A stretch of DNA of 36,268 bases from Rhodobacterales bacterium HKCCE4037 (GCA_015689645.1 WVSM01000017.1:1-36268); one strand, 5' to 3'; positions 14,638 through 23,498 are shown, counted from the first letter of the stretch. A program made the numbers and translations. The notes: generated by a model from the letters alone, not told the origin.

Positions 14638-16056
14638 TCAGCCGAAGATCGCCCCGAGGATCTCGCGCCCGCCGGGTACGATGCTGACGAAGCCTTCCGC
14701 TGCACCGGACACCATTGATCGGATGAAATTGCTGGGGTTCAACTGCTCCTGCAGCCGCTCGGCGGCCGCCAATGCGCGGTTCAGGCCGTCGGGATCGCCA
14801 CCAATCGCGTCGGCCACGCCGTTCAGCGCCTCCGCAGCGGTGTGGAACCCGTCGGAGGCCACCTGCACCTGTCCGGCGACAGCGCCTGCAGGCAGGGCAA
14901 ATGCAGCGGTCACCGGCACCCCCTCACCTTGCGTGGCGCGGGCGAGATCGTTGGTCAGGCGGCGCCACTCGTGGGCTTCAGGAGCCTCGCCCGTCGCCTC
15001 GATCAGCTCCAGCCCGGCGCGCGCGGCATGGTAGAGGCGCACGCCCGTACCCGGCGGCGCGATCGACGTAGGGTCCTCGGCCCGGCGGCGCAGGAATTCG
15101 AGGCCGATGGCCAGTTCCGCCGCCCGCGCGAGGCTGTCGTGATCGACCTCGTCAGACGCGGTCGCGTGGTAGGCCAGCTCGTAGAGCATCTGGGCGGCCT
15201 GCTCCTCCAGTGCACCCTCGGCCTCGGCCAGCAGCAGGGAGCGGACATCGCTGTCCTCGGCCAGCTCCAGCGCCTCGGCCAGCAGTTGCTCGGGCGCAAG
15301 GTCGGCCAGCCGCGCCCGCTCGGCCGCCTGCGCGAGCGTCAGGTAGAGCGGATCCTCCTCCGGCACCCCGGCGGCGCGCAGGTCGATCAGGAAGGACGAC
15401 AGGGCATTGCGATCCCGCCAAAGTGGCGTGTCGTCGGCATCGCGTTCGGCAAGGCGGCGAAGGATTTCGTCCGCAGCCTCGGACGGCTGTGCCAGCTCCG
15501 CGCCGTATTCGGGGATCGGTGTCACCATTCGAAAGAACGCATCCGGCAGAGTGCCGCGCGCCATGGCGGCAGCGGCGGCCTCCTGGAAATGGTAATAGGT
15601 GGCGTTGCAGCATCCGACGGCGAAGGCTTGGTCCAGCAGCGCCCCGCGCTGGCCGTAAGCGTCCGTCAGCCGGGCGAGTGCCGCGTCATGCAATTCGATG
15701 ATCTGAAGCGCGCGATCCATCGCCGGCTCCAGCACCGCAAGCGCCTCGGCTTGCGTGATGTCGCCACGGTCCACGGCGTAATTCCAGCTGCGCAGGTTGC
15801 GGTCCGAGGCGCTGTACCAGCCGCGGGAATTGCTGAAATCGACGAAGATCCAGCCCGACCATGCATCGAGGTAATAGTCGCTCGATCCGTGACGCTCGAA
15901 CGCGGCGGCCAGCGTTTCGTCGGAGTTCCCGTGGTCATAGGCGGCATAGACCGGCGCGATGGCATCGGAAAACTCTTCGATCAGCGCCTCGACGGCGGGG
16001 TCGGCGGTGGCGGGGCTTGCAAGGACAGAGAGGGCAAGGAGGGTGCGCTTGAACAT
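14638..16056 (-). CDS. Secreted alanine-rich helical protein, unknown
   Basis: 472 residues. Signal peptide MFKRTLLALSVLASPATA (cleavage near 18). The mature protein is predicted almost entirely helical and is rich in Ala, Glu and Leu, with one CC pair (VGCCNATYYHF, near residue 150) and a tryptophan/tyrosine-rich early part (YYLDAWSGWIFVDFSNSRGWYSASDRNLRSW). The C-terminus has an amphipathic helix and a small hydrophobic end (GAAEGFVSIVPGGREILGAIFG). I see no enzyme motif and do not recognise the family. A long open frame on the opposite strand (14842-16989) is a GC-rich shadow: it crosses two genes with clear signal peptides or catalytic motifs. Confidence 0.75.
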   Translation of the reverse strand: MFKRTLLALSVLASPATADPAVEALIEEFSDAIAPVYAAYDHGNSDETLAAAFERHGSSDYYLDAWSGWIFVDFSNSRGWYSASDRNLRSWNYAVDRGDITQAEALAVLEPAMDRALQIIELHDAALARLTDAYGQRGALLDQAFAVGCCNATYYHFQEAAAAAMARGTLPDAFFRMVTPIPEYGAELAQPSEAADEILRRLAERDADDTPLWRDRNALSSFLIDLRAAGVPEEDPLYLTLAQAAERARLADLAPEQLLAEALELAEDSDVRSLLLAEAEGALEEQAAQMLYELAYHATASDEVDHDSLARAAELAIGLEFLRRRAEDPTSIAPPGTGVRLYHAARAGLELIEATGEAPEAHEWRRLTNDLARATQGEGVPVTAAFALPAGAVAGQVQVASDGFHTAAEALNGVADAIGGDPDGLNRALAAAERLQEQLNPSNFIRSMVSGAAEGFVSIVPGGREILGAIFG

Positions 16057-16143
16057 GGGCGGGCTCCGGGGCAGGGGACGGGATGCCGTCGTTCTGCCAT
16101 CGGCACCACGGCTCGCGTCAGTGCGGCTATCCCGACCCTGCGA

Positions 16144-17046
16144 TCACAAACCGGTGAACCGGGCCACGGCGGCGATGACGATGCGCGTTGCCTGAGCTAC
16201 CCGGTCGAAGTCGAGCACATCCGCGACATCCCGGCTTGTGTTGTAACGCGGGCTTTCTACCCCACCGTCGTAAAGACCAACCGCCGGAAACCCTGCCGCC
16301 TCGAACGGCATGTAATCGCTGGACCAGATGTCGGTATGGGTGGTGTTCAGCGTCGTGTATTCCGTCGCGACGCCCGCCATCAGCCGCCCGAAGGCCTCAG
16401 CCGCCGCGTCGTTTCCGGGCACGACGTTGCCCATGTCGTATTCCACCACCATCGGGGCCGACGGGTCGGGCGGCCGCCATCCGAGCATGTCGAGGTTGAT
16501 CATCATCTCGATGGGCCAGTCCGCGGCTCGCGCCTCGCGCGCCACGGCAGCCGAGCCATGAAACCCCTGTTCCTCCCCCGCGAAGGCCACCGCGACGACG
16601 CCCTTGTCGAGCCCGGCCCCGCTGAGGATGCGGTGAGCCTCCAGCATCGCCGCCACGCCCGTCGCATTGTCATTCGCCCCCGGCGCGGCGGACATCGGGT
16701 CTTCCGAGGTGCTGTCGTAATGCGCCCCGATCAGGATCACCCCGCGCGGGTCGGTCGGATCCCCAAGCAGGAGGTTGTGCCGCGTCTTGCCGGACGGCAT
16801 CTCGAAGGCCAACCGCGTCACATCCCCTTGCAATTCCATCAGCTGCGAGACCCAGGCCTCGACCTGTGGAAAATCGCGGTGCTCGGTGTGCCGGGTTGGA
16901 AAGGCCGAAAGCCCGTAGACGATCTGGACCTGTATCTCTTGCGAGACTTGATCGACCAGCGCGGCGATCGGGTCGTCCTGCGCCCATGACGGGCGGGCCA
17001 GTGCCGCCGCCGCCCCCGTTGCAAGGAACGTGCGGCGTCCAATCAT
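16144..17046 (-). CDS. Tat-exported peptidase family M28 protein with an altered zinc site
   Basis: 300 residues. The N-terminus has a twin-arginine-like signal (GRRTFLATGAAAALARPSWAQ). The catalytic domain shows M28 metal-site elements in order: GAHYDS (His109), PGANDNATG (Asp126), FAGEEQG (Glu158 general base, Glu159 ligand) and INLDMLGW (Asp186). The last ligand, normally His in a (Y/H)HT..D motif, aligns with Asn269 in PRYNTSRDVADVLD. The enzyme may use a changed site, be less active, or I may have misaligned the end. It is the last gene of a pepF-GNAT-M28 operon; its ATG overlaps the GNAT stop by 4 nt. Confidence 0.85.
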   Translation of the reverse strand: MIGRRTFLATGAAAALARPSWAQDDPIAALVDQVSQEIQVQIVYGLSAFPTRHTEHRDFPQVEAWVSQLMELQGDVTRLAFEMPSGKTRHNLLLGDPTDPRGVILIGAHYDSTSEDPMSAAPGANDNATGVAAMLEAHRILSGAGLDKGVVAVAFAGEEQGFHGSAAVAREARAADWPIEMMINLDMLGWRPPDPSAPMVVEYDMGNVVPGNDAAAEAFGRLMAGVATEYTTLNTTHTDIWSSDYMPFEAAGFPAVGLYDGGVESPRYNTSRDVADVLDFDRVAQATRIVIAAVARFTGL

Positions 17047-17516
17047 GACAGCGCCATCCGCATCACGTGCTGCGGACCGGCCCCGCCGTGCAGGTAAAGC
17101 TCACCGGTATCGGTGAACCCCGCCCGCTCATAGGCGCGGTAGGCACCGGGGTTGCGGCAATTCACGGTCAGCGCGATGGACGGTGCATTCGGATAATCGC
17201 GCCGCAGCATCTCCGGCAGGGCCGCCAGCGCGGCACCCGCCACGCCGCGCCCTTGCTCCGCATGATCCACGATGAAATAGCGCAAGCCCACCTCGCCGGC
17301 TTGCGCGAAGTCGTGCTGGTCGTAGGCGCGGTCGATCCGGAACAGCCCCAAGGGTCGTTCGCCCTCGATCCCGTAAAGGTCCATCGTCTCCGGCAGATCG
17401 TGGAAAGCTGCGCCCGGCTTGCCGCCGAACACCTCCTGGTCCTCGGGCAAGGCGATGTGCGCGTAGGCCGGGGCATCCTCCGCCCCGAGCCGCCGCACCC
17501 GGATGGCTGGCGTCAT
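17043..17516 (-). CDS. GNAT family N-acetyltransferase
   Basis: 157 residues. Acetyl-CoA-binding strand and loop LRYFIVDHAEQGRGVAGAAL (78-97), followed by ALTVNCRNPGAYRAYERAGFTDTGELYLHG, the usual N..A...Y...GF element with a terminal beta strand. It may acetylate a small amine or peptide N-terminus; the substrate is unknown. It sits between two peptidase genes with 4-nt overlaps on both sides (17513-17516 and 17043-17046), so all three products are made together. A role in modifying released peptides or amino acids is inference from context only. Confidence 0.85.
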   Translation of the reverse strand: MTPAIRVRRLGAEDAPAYAHIALPEDQEVFGGKPGAAFHDLPETMDLYGIEGERPLGLFRIDRAYDQHDFAQAGEVGLRYFIVDHAEQGRGVAGAALAALPEMLRRDYPNAPSIALTVNCRNPGAYRAYERAGFTDTGELYLHGGAGPQHVMRMALS

Positions 17517-19339
17517 TCCATCGCCTCCAGCTCGTCGATGAAGCCTTCGATCATGCTCAGCCCCTTGTCCCAGAACGCGGGGTCGCTGGCATCGAGGCCG
17601 AAGGGCGCCAGAAGCTCCTTGTGGTGCTTCGATCCGCCCGCCTTCAGCATGTCGAAATACTTCTCCTCGAAGCCTTCCGAGCCCTCTTCCGCATAGACCG
17701 CGTAAAGCGCGTTCACGAGGCCGTCGCCGAACGCATAGGCATAAACATAGAACGGCGAATGCACGAAATGCGGGATATAGGCCCAGAAGGTTTCATACCC
17801 CTCCATGAAATTGAACACCGGGCCGAGGCTTTCGCCCTGCACCGACATCCACAGCGCGTTGATGTCGTCGACCGTCAACTCGCCGCCACGCCGCGCCTCG
17901 TGCAGCTTGCATTCGAAATCGTAGAAGGCGATCTGGCGCACGACCGTGTTGATCATGTCCTCGACCTTGCCGGCCAGCATGACCTTCTTCGCCGCATCGT
18001 CCTTGGCCTCGGACAGCATCTTGCGGAAGGTCAGCATCTCGCCGAACACGCTCGCCGTCTCGGCCAGCGTCAGGGGCGTGGAGGACAGCAATTCGCCTTG
18101 TCCTGCGGCCAGCCGCTGGTGCACGCCATGGCCCAACTCGTGGGCCAGCGTCATCACGTCCCGCGGCTTGCCGAGGTAGTTGAGCATCACGTAGGGGTGC
18201 ACGTCCGACACGGTCGGATGCGCGAAGGCGCCGGGCGCCTTTCCTTCCTTGACGCCCGCGTCGATCCAGCCGTCGGTGAAGAACGGCCGCGCCAGTTCCT
18301 CCATGCGCGGGTCGAACGCGGCGTAGGCCTCGCTGACCACGCGACGCGCCTCGTCCCAGCCGACGATCCGGGTCTCTTCCATCGGCAAGGGCGCGTTGCG
18401 GTCCCAGACCTCCAGCGTGTCGAGACCCATCCACTTCGCCTTCAGCTTGTAATAGCGGTGGCTCAGGCGCGGATAGGCGGCCACGACCGCGTTTCGCAAC
18501 GCCTCGACCACCTCCGGCTCCACGTGGTTCGCCAGGTGGCGGCCCATCTGCGGCGAGGGCAGCCCGCGCCAACGGTCGTGGATTTCCTTTTCCTTGGTCA
18601 GCGTGTTGTGGATCCGCGCAAACAGCGGCGCGGTCTCCTCGAACTTCGCCGCAAGCGCCCGCGCGCCCGCCTCGCGCGTGGCGCGGTCGCTGTCGGTCAG
18701 CAGGTTCAGCGTCGCTTCGATCCCGAGCCGCTCGCCATCCACCTCGAAGGACAGCCCGGCGATCTGCTCGTCGAACAGCTTGTTCCACGCCGAAGCCCCG
18801 ACGACGGACTTGTCGTGCAGGAACTTCTCCAGCTCGTCGGACAGCTGGTAGGGCTTCATCGCCCGCATCCGGTCGAACACCGGCTTGTAGCGTGCAAGCT
18901 CCGCGCTTTCCGCCATCATCGCATCGTAATGCGCGTCTTCGATCCGGTTGAACTCGAGGCTGAAGAACACCAGCGGCGTGGTGAAAGTCGTGATCTTGTC
19001 CTGCATGTCGGACATGAACTTGGCGCGCTCGCCATCGGTGGTCTTCTGGTAATAGCGCAGACCCGCGAAGGACATGATGCGCCCGGCAATCACGTCGATC
19101 TTCTCGTAGCGCAGGGTGCACTCCAGCAGGCCAGCCGCATCCAGATCGGCCAGCTTTCCCTCGTAGTCCTCTGCGAAGGACCGGCAGGCCTCTTCCAGCC
19201 AATCCAGATCCCGCTTCAACGCCGCCGCGTCCTGCCCTTCGTAAAGGTCGCTCAGGTCCCATTCCGGCAGATCGCCGAGGGGCGCGGCCCCGGTCTCGGT
19301 GGCCGCATCGCGCAGCGGGGCAGGAAAACTCAGGCGCAT
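17513..19339 (-). CDS. pepF: Oligoendopeptidase F, peptidase family M3
   Basis: 608 residues, the usual length. The zinc motif HELGH (about residues 400-404, in TLAHELGHGVHQRL) is followed by the glutamate ligand in the ETASVFGEMLTFRK segment. Other family blocks are the N-terminal EWDLSDLYEG and C-terminal FVHSPFYVYAYAFGDGLVNALY. PepF is cytosolic and cleaves oligopeptides, often after transport or from exported signal peptides. The start ATG 19337-19339 is the first in frame near the family's usual N-terminus. It heads the pepF-GNAT-M28 operon; the repeat element at 19411-19530 lies just upstream. Confidence 0.95.
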   Translation of the reverse strand: MRLSFPAPLRDAATETGAAPLGDLPEWDLSDLYEGQDAAALKRDLDWLEEACRSFAEDYEGKLADLDAAGLLECTLRYEKIDVIAGRIMSFAGLRYYQKTTDGERAKFMSDMQDKITTFTTPLVFFSLEFNRIEDAHYDAMMAESAELARYKPVFDRMRAMKPYQLSDELEKFLHDKSVVGASAWNKLFDEQIAGLSFEVDGERLGIEATLNLLTDSDRATREAGARALAAKFEETAPLFARIHNTLTKEKEIHDRWRGLPSPQMGRHLANHVEPEVVEALRNAVVAAYPRLSHRYYKLKAKWMGLDTLEVWDRNAPLPMEETRIVGWDEARRVVSEAYAAFDPRMEELARPFFTDGWIDAGVKEGKAPGAFAHPTVSDVHPYVMLNYLGKPRDVMTLAHELGHGVHQRLAAGQGELLSSTPLTLAETASVFGEMLTFRKMLSEAKDDAAKKVMLAGKVEDMINTVVRQIAFYDFECKLHEARRGGELTVDDINALWMSVQGESLGPVFNFMEGYETFWAYIPHFVHSPFYVYAYAFGDGLVNALYAVYAEEGSEGFEEKYFDMLKAGGSKHHKELLAPFGLDASDPAFWDKGLSMIEGFIDELEAME

Positions 19340-19410
19340 CGGATATCCTCATCTCTGTCTCAGGTTGGCACAGATATGCGCCCCCGGACCCGAGGTCTCA
19401 ACCCACCCCT

Positions 19411-19530
19411 TTCATCTTGCCGGAAAAACCTCCGGGGGAGTCGCGGCACGCGACGGGGGGTTGCCAGTGGATTGCGCCATTGGTTCGAGCAACCACTGGC
19501 GACGCCCCCCGCGCGGGCGTGAGCCCGCGC
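19411..19530 (-). repeat. Repeat element copy 1: 49-bp core plus two hairpins
   Basis: The core 19411-19459 is 48/49 identical to the reverse complement of 29551-29599. It is followed by a long G/C hairpin (GGGGGG at 19455-19460 with CCCCCC at 19505-19510; inner arms GCCAGTGG/CCACTGGC at 19463-19470 and 19493-19500) and an 8-bp stem with GTGA loop (GCGCGGGC/GCCCGCGC, 19511-19530). Read from the minus-strand gene that ends at 19565, the order is GC stem, G/C hairpin, core with a TTTTT run, as expected of a terminator module. Confidence 0.8.
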
Positions 19531-19564
19531 CACCGGCGACGCGCATCGCGCGGCGCAATCCCTC

Positions 19565-19930
19565 TCAGAGCTCCACGTCCCCGTTCTCGCCCACCTCCGG
19601 GTCGTCCAGTTCCTCCGGATCGAACGGCGGCGCATCGGGGGACCGGCGGATGATGATATCGCCGTTCGGCAACCGCTCGGGCAATTCATAGGCGGTCAGG
19701 TCGTCCATCAACTCACCCATCCGGTCGAGGAACGGCAGAACCTCCTCTTCGAAATACGGCCGCGCCTCGTCGAGGATCGGACGCATCTCGTCCATCAGCC
19801 CTTCGAAGATCAGGCCCATGCCTTCGCCAAGGCGGTCGAGGCCCTCGCGCAGGTCGTCATCCTGGGCCGCGGCAGGCGTCGCTACCGCCAACGCCCCCGC
19901 CGCCAAACTCGCAATCACAAGCTGTTTCAT
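19565..19930 (-). CDS. Small acidic periplasmic protein, unknown
   Basis: 121 residues. Signal peptide MKQLVIASLAAGALAVATPAAAQ (cleavage near 23). The mature part is highly acidic and helical (DDDLREGLDRLGEGMGLIFEGLMDEMRPILDEARPYFEEEVLPFLDRMGELMDDL), then PNGDIIIRRSPDAPPFDPEEL and an acidic tail. I recognise the general look of an AAA-free, small, conserved Rhodobacterales secreted protein but cannot assign a family name or function. The start is ATG 19928-19930, where the signal peptide begins. It lies 22 bp after the phosphatase-like gene, probably in the same transcript, and its 3' side faces repeat copy 1. Confidence 0.7.
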   Translation of the reverse strand: MKQLVIASLAAGALAVATPAAAQDDDLREGLDRLGEGMGLIFEGLMDEMRPILDEARPYFEEEVLPFLDRMGELMDDLTAYELPERLPNGDIIIRRSPDAPPFDPEELDDPEVGENGDVEL

Positions 19931-19952
19931 GCCCCTAAGATGGTGTCTGACC

Positions 19953-20954
19953 CTAGGCCAGATCAAGGCTCACCGGAAAATGGTCCGACGCGGTCAGCAG
20001 TGCCTCGCGCAGCTCGGCGTTGCCCCAGCAGACCGGATCGTCGAACGGATGCCAGATGCGCCAGCGCCGGGCGCGCTTCCGCAGATCGGGCGAGATCATC
20101 ACGTAATCCAGCAGCGCCTGCAGATACCGCTCCTCGTGGCGCAGGTAGAACCGGGCCGAGGTCGGCGTCGCCGAAACCCGCGATTGCAGCGCGCGAGCCG
20201 CATGGGGGTCGAACATCCGCAGGTCCGCCGCCGCGTCGCTGCCCAGAACGATCTCCAGCCCCGACCGCCCGAACAGCGCCTCGTATTCATCGAGGCCCGG
20301 GCCATCGTTCAGGTCGCCCGCCACGATCAGCGGCGCGCCGGCTTCCAGATGCGCCTCGATCCGCCGCCTGAGCCAGATGCATTGCGCCAGCTGCTTGCGC
20401 CGGTTGGCGATCGCCAGCCGCATCGCGTGCGCCTCGTCCCGCGCCCCGTGGGGCGCTTTCGATTTCACATGTGTCCCGATCAGCCGCAGCGCGCCGATGG
20501 GCGTCTCCATCGCCACCTCCAAGGGCGGCTTGGAGAAGGTGACGACATCCTCCGCCGCGTCGATATCGAGGTCGATCCGGAACTCGGTGTTGAAATACGG
20601 CGCGCCCGCCTGCACCGGGTCGTGGCGCGCCGTGATCACGTCCGGATCGTAAAGCAGCATCAATTCTTGCTGGGTGTCGTTTTCGAACCCCATGCAGACC
20701 GCGCGGGCTCGGAGCCCGGCCTCCGCCGCGAACGTCCGCAGCGCCGCCACGCCATCCCGCCCGCGCGAACAATCGGGCGCTTCCACCACCATCACCGCAT
20801 CGGCGTCCAGCGCCCGGAACACCGTCATAAGCGCCTCGGTCTGCTGCGCCCGCGTCACGTCGCGGCGGCCCGACCAGCCGCCGCCCCGGATCAGCCCGCC
20901 CGCGTCATCGAACAGCGTGTGAAACCACTCCACGTTGTAGGTCGCGATCCGCAT
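19953..20954 (-). CDS. Endonuclease/exonuclease/phosphatase family protein
   Basis: 333 residues. The metal-dependent hydrolase fold is shown by its motifs in order: TYNVEWF (N5-ish with E8), VVEAPD (metal Glu), GTHVKSK (His), VAGDLNDGPG (Asp/Asn pair), LLDYVMIS and the C-terminal ASDHFPVSLDL (Asp-His catalytic pair). The family covers DNA repair nucleases, phosphoinositide phosphatases and sphingomyelinases; no signal peptide is visible, so it is probably cytosolic, and the substrate is unknown. ATG 20952-20954 begins directly with the first motif, so the start is firm. Confidence 0.88.
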   Translation of the reverse strand: MRIATYNVEWFHTLFDDAGGLIRGGGWSGRRDVTRAQQTEALMTVFRALDADAVMVVEAPDCSRGRDGVAALRTFAAEAGLRARAVCMGFENDTQQELMLLYDPDVITARHDPVQAGAPYFNTEFRIDLDIDAAEDVVTFSKPPLEVAMETPIGALRLIGTHVKSKAPHGARDEAHAMRLAIANRRKQLAQCIWLRRRIEAHLEAGAPLIVAGDLNDGPGLDEYEALFGRSGLEIVLGSDAAADLRMFDPHAARALQSRVSATPTSARFYLRHEERYLQALLDYVMISPDLRKRARRWRIWHPFDDPVCWGNAELREALLTASDHFPVSLDLA

Positions 20955-21010
20955 CGGAGGTCACACGTCCCCGCCTTTCACCGGTACCAGGCACCTGGAG
21001 AACCTGACGG

Positions 21011-21712
21011 TCACGCCGCGCGGCCCGCCTGGATGTCTTCCCACGCCTTGTTGATGGCCTGCATCCGCCGCTCGGCCAGACGCACGGCCTCCTCCGGCAC
21101 GCCGCGCGCGATCATCCGGTCGGGATGGGTCTCGCGCACCTCGGCCCGCCAAGCGGCGCGGATATCCTCCAGCGAGGCCTCGGGCGAGACGCCCAGAACG
21201 GTGTAGGGATCGGGCCCGTAATCCGGCGCATACCGCGCGCGCATCCGCTCGTAGGCCGGGCGCTCCATCCCGAAGATCTCTGCCACCCGCGACAGGAAGG
21301 CATCTTCCGCCGGGTGATAATCCCCGTCCGCCGCCGCGATGTGGAACAGCCCCTCCATCAGGTCGCACAGCACCGAATCCTGTCCGCAGGGCTTGTCGTC
21401 GACGCGGAACATGCCCGCGATCCGCTCGGCATAGGTCTCGAACCCCGCCACGTCCTCGCGCGCGAGGTTGAACACCCGCGCGGCCGCCGGTTCATCGGCG
21501 GGCGGGATGTGGAAAACCTCTCGGAACGCCGTGACCTCGTCGCGGGTCACCATGCCGTCCGCCTTGGCCATCTTCGCCGACAGCGCGATCACCGCGATGG
21601 TGAAGGCGACCGTACGTTCCGGCGGCGTGCGCAGGCGCGAGAAGACCTCCGACAGGCTTTCGCCCTGTCTCAGCGCCGCGAGCGCATCACTTATGCGGGA
21701 CCAGAGTGACAT
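21011..21712 (-). CDS. TerB-DnaJ two-domain co-chaperone-like protein (DjlA-like)
   Basis: 233 residues. An N-terminal TerB-like helical domain (about 30-150: AKMAKADGMVTRDEVTAFREVF and LFHIAAADGDYHPAEDAFLSRVAEIFG, two acidic metal-binding-like repeats) is joined to a C-terminal J domain (about 165-230: DPYTVLGVSPEASLEDIRAAWR...THPDRM) with an intact HPD motif that stimulates Hsp70/DnaK. This is the domain order of DjlA, but without DjlA's N-terminal membrane helix. Two starts are possible, ATG 21712 (MSLWSRI, preferred by its resemblance to homologues) and ATG 21730 six codons earlier. Confidence 0.88.
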   Translation of the reverse strand: MSLWSRISDALAALRQGESLSEVFSRLRTPPERTVAFTIAVIALSAKMAKADGMVTRDEVTAFREVFHIPPADEPAAARVFNLAREDVAGFETYAERIAGMFRVDDKPCGQDSVLCDLMEGLFHIAAADGDYHPAEDAFLSRVAEIFGMERPAYERMRARYAPDYGPDPYTVLGVSPEASLEDIRAAWRAEVRETHPDRMIARGVPEEAVRLAERRMQAINKAWEDIQAGRAA

Positions 21713-21760
21713 GGGGTCGATCTTAGCCATGTCTGCCCGGAAACGTCAGGCGCAATTTGG

Positions 21761-22231
21761 TCACAAGTGCTTCTGAACAAGCACAAGATCGAGATAGCGC
21801 CCGAATTTGTGGCCCGCTTCGGGAATTCTGCCCACCTCGGCGAAGCCCATCGCCATGTGGAACGCCAGCCCGCCCGCATTCTCGGCCGAGATCCCGCCGA
21901 TCAGCGAATGTGCCCCGGCCCCCCGCGCGTGATCCTGCACCGCGTCCAGCAACTCGCGCCCGAACCCATGCCCGCGCGCCGCGGCGTCAAGGTAGATCGC
22001 ATGCTCCATCGTCCGCGCATATCCATCGCCGCCCCGGAATTGCGCGTAGGTTGCAAAGCCCCTGCACTGGCCCTCCAACACCGGCACGAACACCGGTTGG
22101 GCCTCCACGATCTGCGCGATCTGCGCCTCGGTCTTAGGGGTGGACGTGAAGGTGATCGTCGTCTGCGCGATCACCTCGTTCCACAGCGCCAGGATCGCGG
22201 GCACATCCGCCGCCGTGGCGCGCCGGATCAC
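21761..22231 (-). CDS. GNAT acetyltransferase, phosphinothricin acetyltransferase-like
   Basis: 156 residues. The start MIRRATAADVPAILALWNEVI is typical of the Pat/MnaT subgroup. The acetyl-CoA loop is LDAAARGHGFGRELL (81-95), followed by LIGGISAENAGGLAFHMAMGFAEVG, and the C-terminus GHKFGRYLDLVLVQKHL carries the subgroup's K..R..D......L pattern. Such enzymes acetylate methionine sulfone/sulfoximine-like compounds or phosphinothricin; the real substrate is unknown. It overlaps the preceding glyoxalase-like gene by 4 nt (22228-22231). Confidence 0.88.
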   Translation of the reverse strand: MIRRATAADVPAILALWNEVIAQTTITFTSTPKTEAQIAQIVEAQPVFVPVLEGQCRGFATYAQFRGGDGYARTMEHAIYLDAAARGHGFGRELLDAVQDHARGAGAHSLIGGISAENAGGLAFHMAMGFAEVGRIPEAGHKFGRYLDLVLVQKHL

Positions 22232-22833
22232 AGGTTCACGGTCCCGTCTGGTGTCGACAGGACGGCCTCCATCCGGGGAGAAGGCCCCTCGGCGATCTGG
22301 ATCGGCGCGTCGCCCATCAGCGGCTCCAACGCCGCGCGCAGCGCATCGGCCTCGGGCGAGATCAGACGCAGAAGCTCCAGCCGCACGCCGGTATCTTCAA
22401 GGATCGGCGGCGCGCTTTCCCATTCGATCAGCGCCGGGAACAGCCCGTCGAACGGCGTCTGCCCGCTTGTCGGCACCGCCATGCGCCAGCGCAGATCGCC
22501 GCGCTGCAACTCCCAAGGCGTGCCGCAGCCGTCAGGCGCTTCGGCCAGAACCGCGTCCAGATCGGCACAACGCGCCGCCCAATGGGTCAGCCCCGCGCCC
22601 TCGCCCCGCGCATCGAGGTTGAACCAGCGCGGCTGGTCCGGGGCCGTGCCTTCCGGGTCGATCGCGATCACTTCGAAATAGGCATCCGGCCCCAATGACA
22701 GCAGGCGGTTGTGGGTGCCCATCGCCTCGTGTCTACCGCCGGGCAGCAGGGGCTGGTTCAGGCGGTGCTCGGCATGGTCCACGCCCCGTTCAAGGTCCGA
22801 GGCGGTGACGACGATATGATCCAGTGTCAGCAT
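22228..22833 (-). CDS. Glyoxalase-like (VOC) domain protein
   Basis: 201 residues. The start TLDHIVVTASDLERGVDHAEHRL is the VOC/glyoxalase strand-helix with the first metal-type His, then GGRHEAMGTHNRLLSLGPDAYFEVIAID, the pattern of the PF13468 glyoxalase-like family. The second half (WRMAVPTSGQTPFDGLFPALIEW) fits the same family. A metal-dependent lyase or dioxygenase fold is likely; the reaction is unknown. Its stop overlaps the start of the acetyltransferase gene. It diverges from the 5-formyl-THF cyclo-ligase gene across 77 bp. Confidence 0.85.
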   Translation of the reverse strand: MLTLDHIVVTASDLERGVDHAEHRLNQPLLPGGRHEAMGTHNRLLSLGPDAYFEVIAIDPEGTAPDQPRWFNLDARGEGAGLTHWAARCADLDAVLAEAPDGCGTPWELQRGDLRWRMAVPTSGQTPFDGLFPALIEWESAPPILEDTGVRLELLRLISPEADALRAALEPLMGDAPIQIAEGPSPRMEAVLSTPDGTVNL

Positions 22834-22910
22834 GGCGAAAGTCGTAACCGAAGCCCGTCAGGTCGGAAAGCCCGTTGCGCATGCCGGGCGATGCGTGGCC
22901 AATGCGACCC

Positions 22911-23489
22911 ATGAATGATGATCCCAAAGCCGCCGCCCGCACCGCCGCCTTCGCCGCCCGCAAGGCCGCCCATGCCGAGGCTGCAACGAAAACCGCGCCC
23001 GCCAATGCCCACCTGCTCGCCGCCATCGGGCCGGGGCAGGGGCGCATCGTCTCGGGCTACATGCCGATCCGGACCGAGCTGTCGCCGCTCCCCGCGATGG
23101 AGGCGCTTCACGCCGATGGTGCGCGGCTTTGCGTTCCCGTCATCATCGGCAAGGGGCAACCGTTGCGCTTCCGCGAATGGACGCCCGGCTGCACGCTGGT
23201 CGACGGCCCCTTCGGCGCACGCATCCCCGAGCATGGCGACTGGCTCATCCCCGATACGCTGATCGTGCCGCTGGTGGCCTTCGACGCAAGGCTCAACCGC
23301 CTCGGCTATGGCGGCGGTTTCTACGACCGCACGCTCGAAGGACTGCGGGCAAGCGCCGCCACACGGGCCATCGGCTTCGCCTATGCCGCACAGGAATTGC
23401 CGCAAGTCCCGCTGGAGCCGACCGACCAGCCGCTCGACACGCTCGTCACCGAAAACGGAGCCCTTGCCCCCGCCGCGGCCTCGGACTAA
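22911..23489 (+). CDS. 5-formyltetrahydrofolate cyclo-ligase
   Basis: 192 residues. This ATP-dependent enzyme converts 5-formyl-THF to 5,10-methenyl-THF and recycles stored folate. The N-terminal ARTAAFAARKAA helix supplies ATP-binding basic residues. GYMPIRTELSPLPAMEAL binds the folate side, and LNRLGYGGGFYDRTL (128-142) is the family signature. The start ATG 22911 is preferred; ATG 22902 and a GTG at 22875 are in frame but add an unusual leader. In many bacteria this gene follows 6S RNA, but the upstream gap here is too short for that. The YmdB-like gene begins 9 bp downstream. Confidence 0.92.
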   Translation: MNDDPKAAARTAAFAARKAAHAEAATKTAPANAHLLAAIGPGQGRIVSGYMPIRTELSPLPAMEALHADGARLCVPVIIGKGQPLRFREWTPGCTLVDGPFGARIPEHGDWLIPDTLIVPLVAFDARLNRLGYGGGFYDRTLEGLRASAATRAIGFAYAAQELPQVPLEPTDQPLDTLVTENGALAPAAASD

Positions 23490-23498
23490 CCCCGCTTC

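Noticed and set aside
14842-16989. 715-codon open frame on the plus strand
   Set aside because: It is antisense to the unknown secreted protein and the M28 gene, which have signal peptides and catalytic motifs. Its own translation is Arg/Gly/His-rich without motifs, as expected of a GC-rich shadow.
22834-22910. Possible 6S RNA upstream of the 5-formyl-THF cyclo-ligase gene
   Set aside because: 6S RNA often lies here in proteobacteria, but the gap is only 77 bp between divergent starts, too short for the roughly 150-nt RNA, and no matching arms were found.
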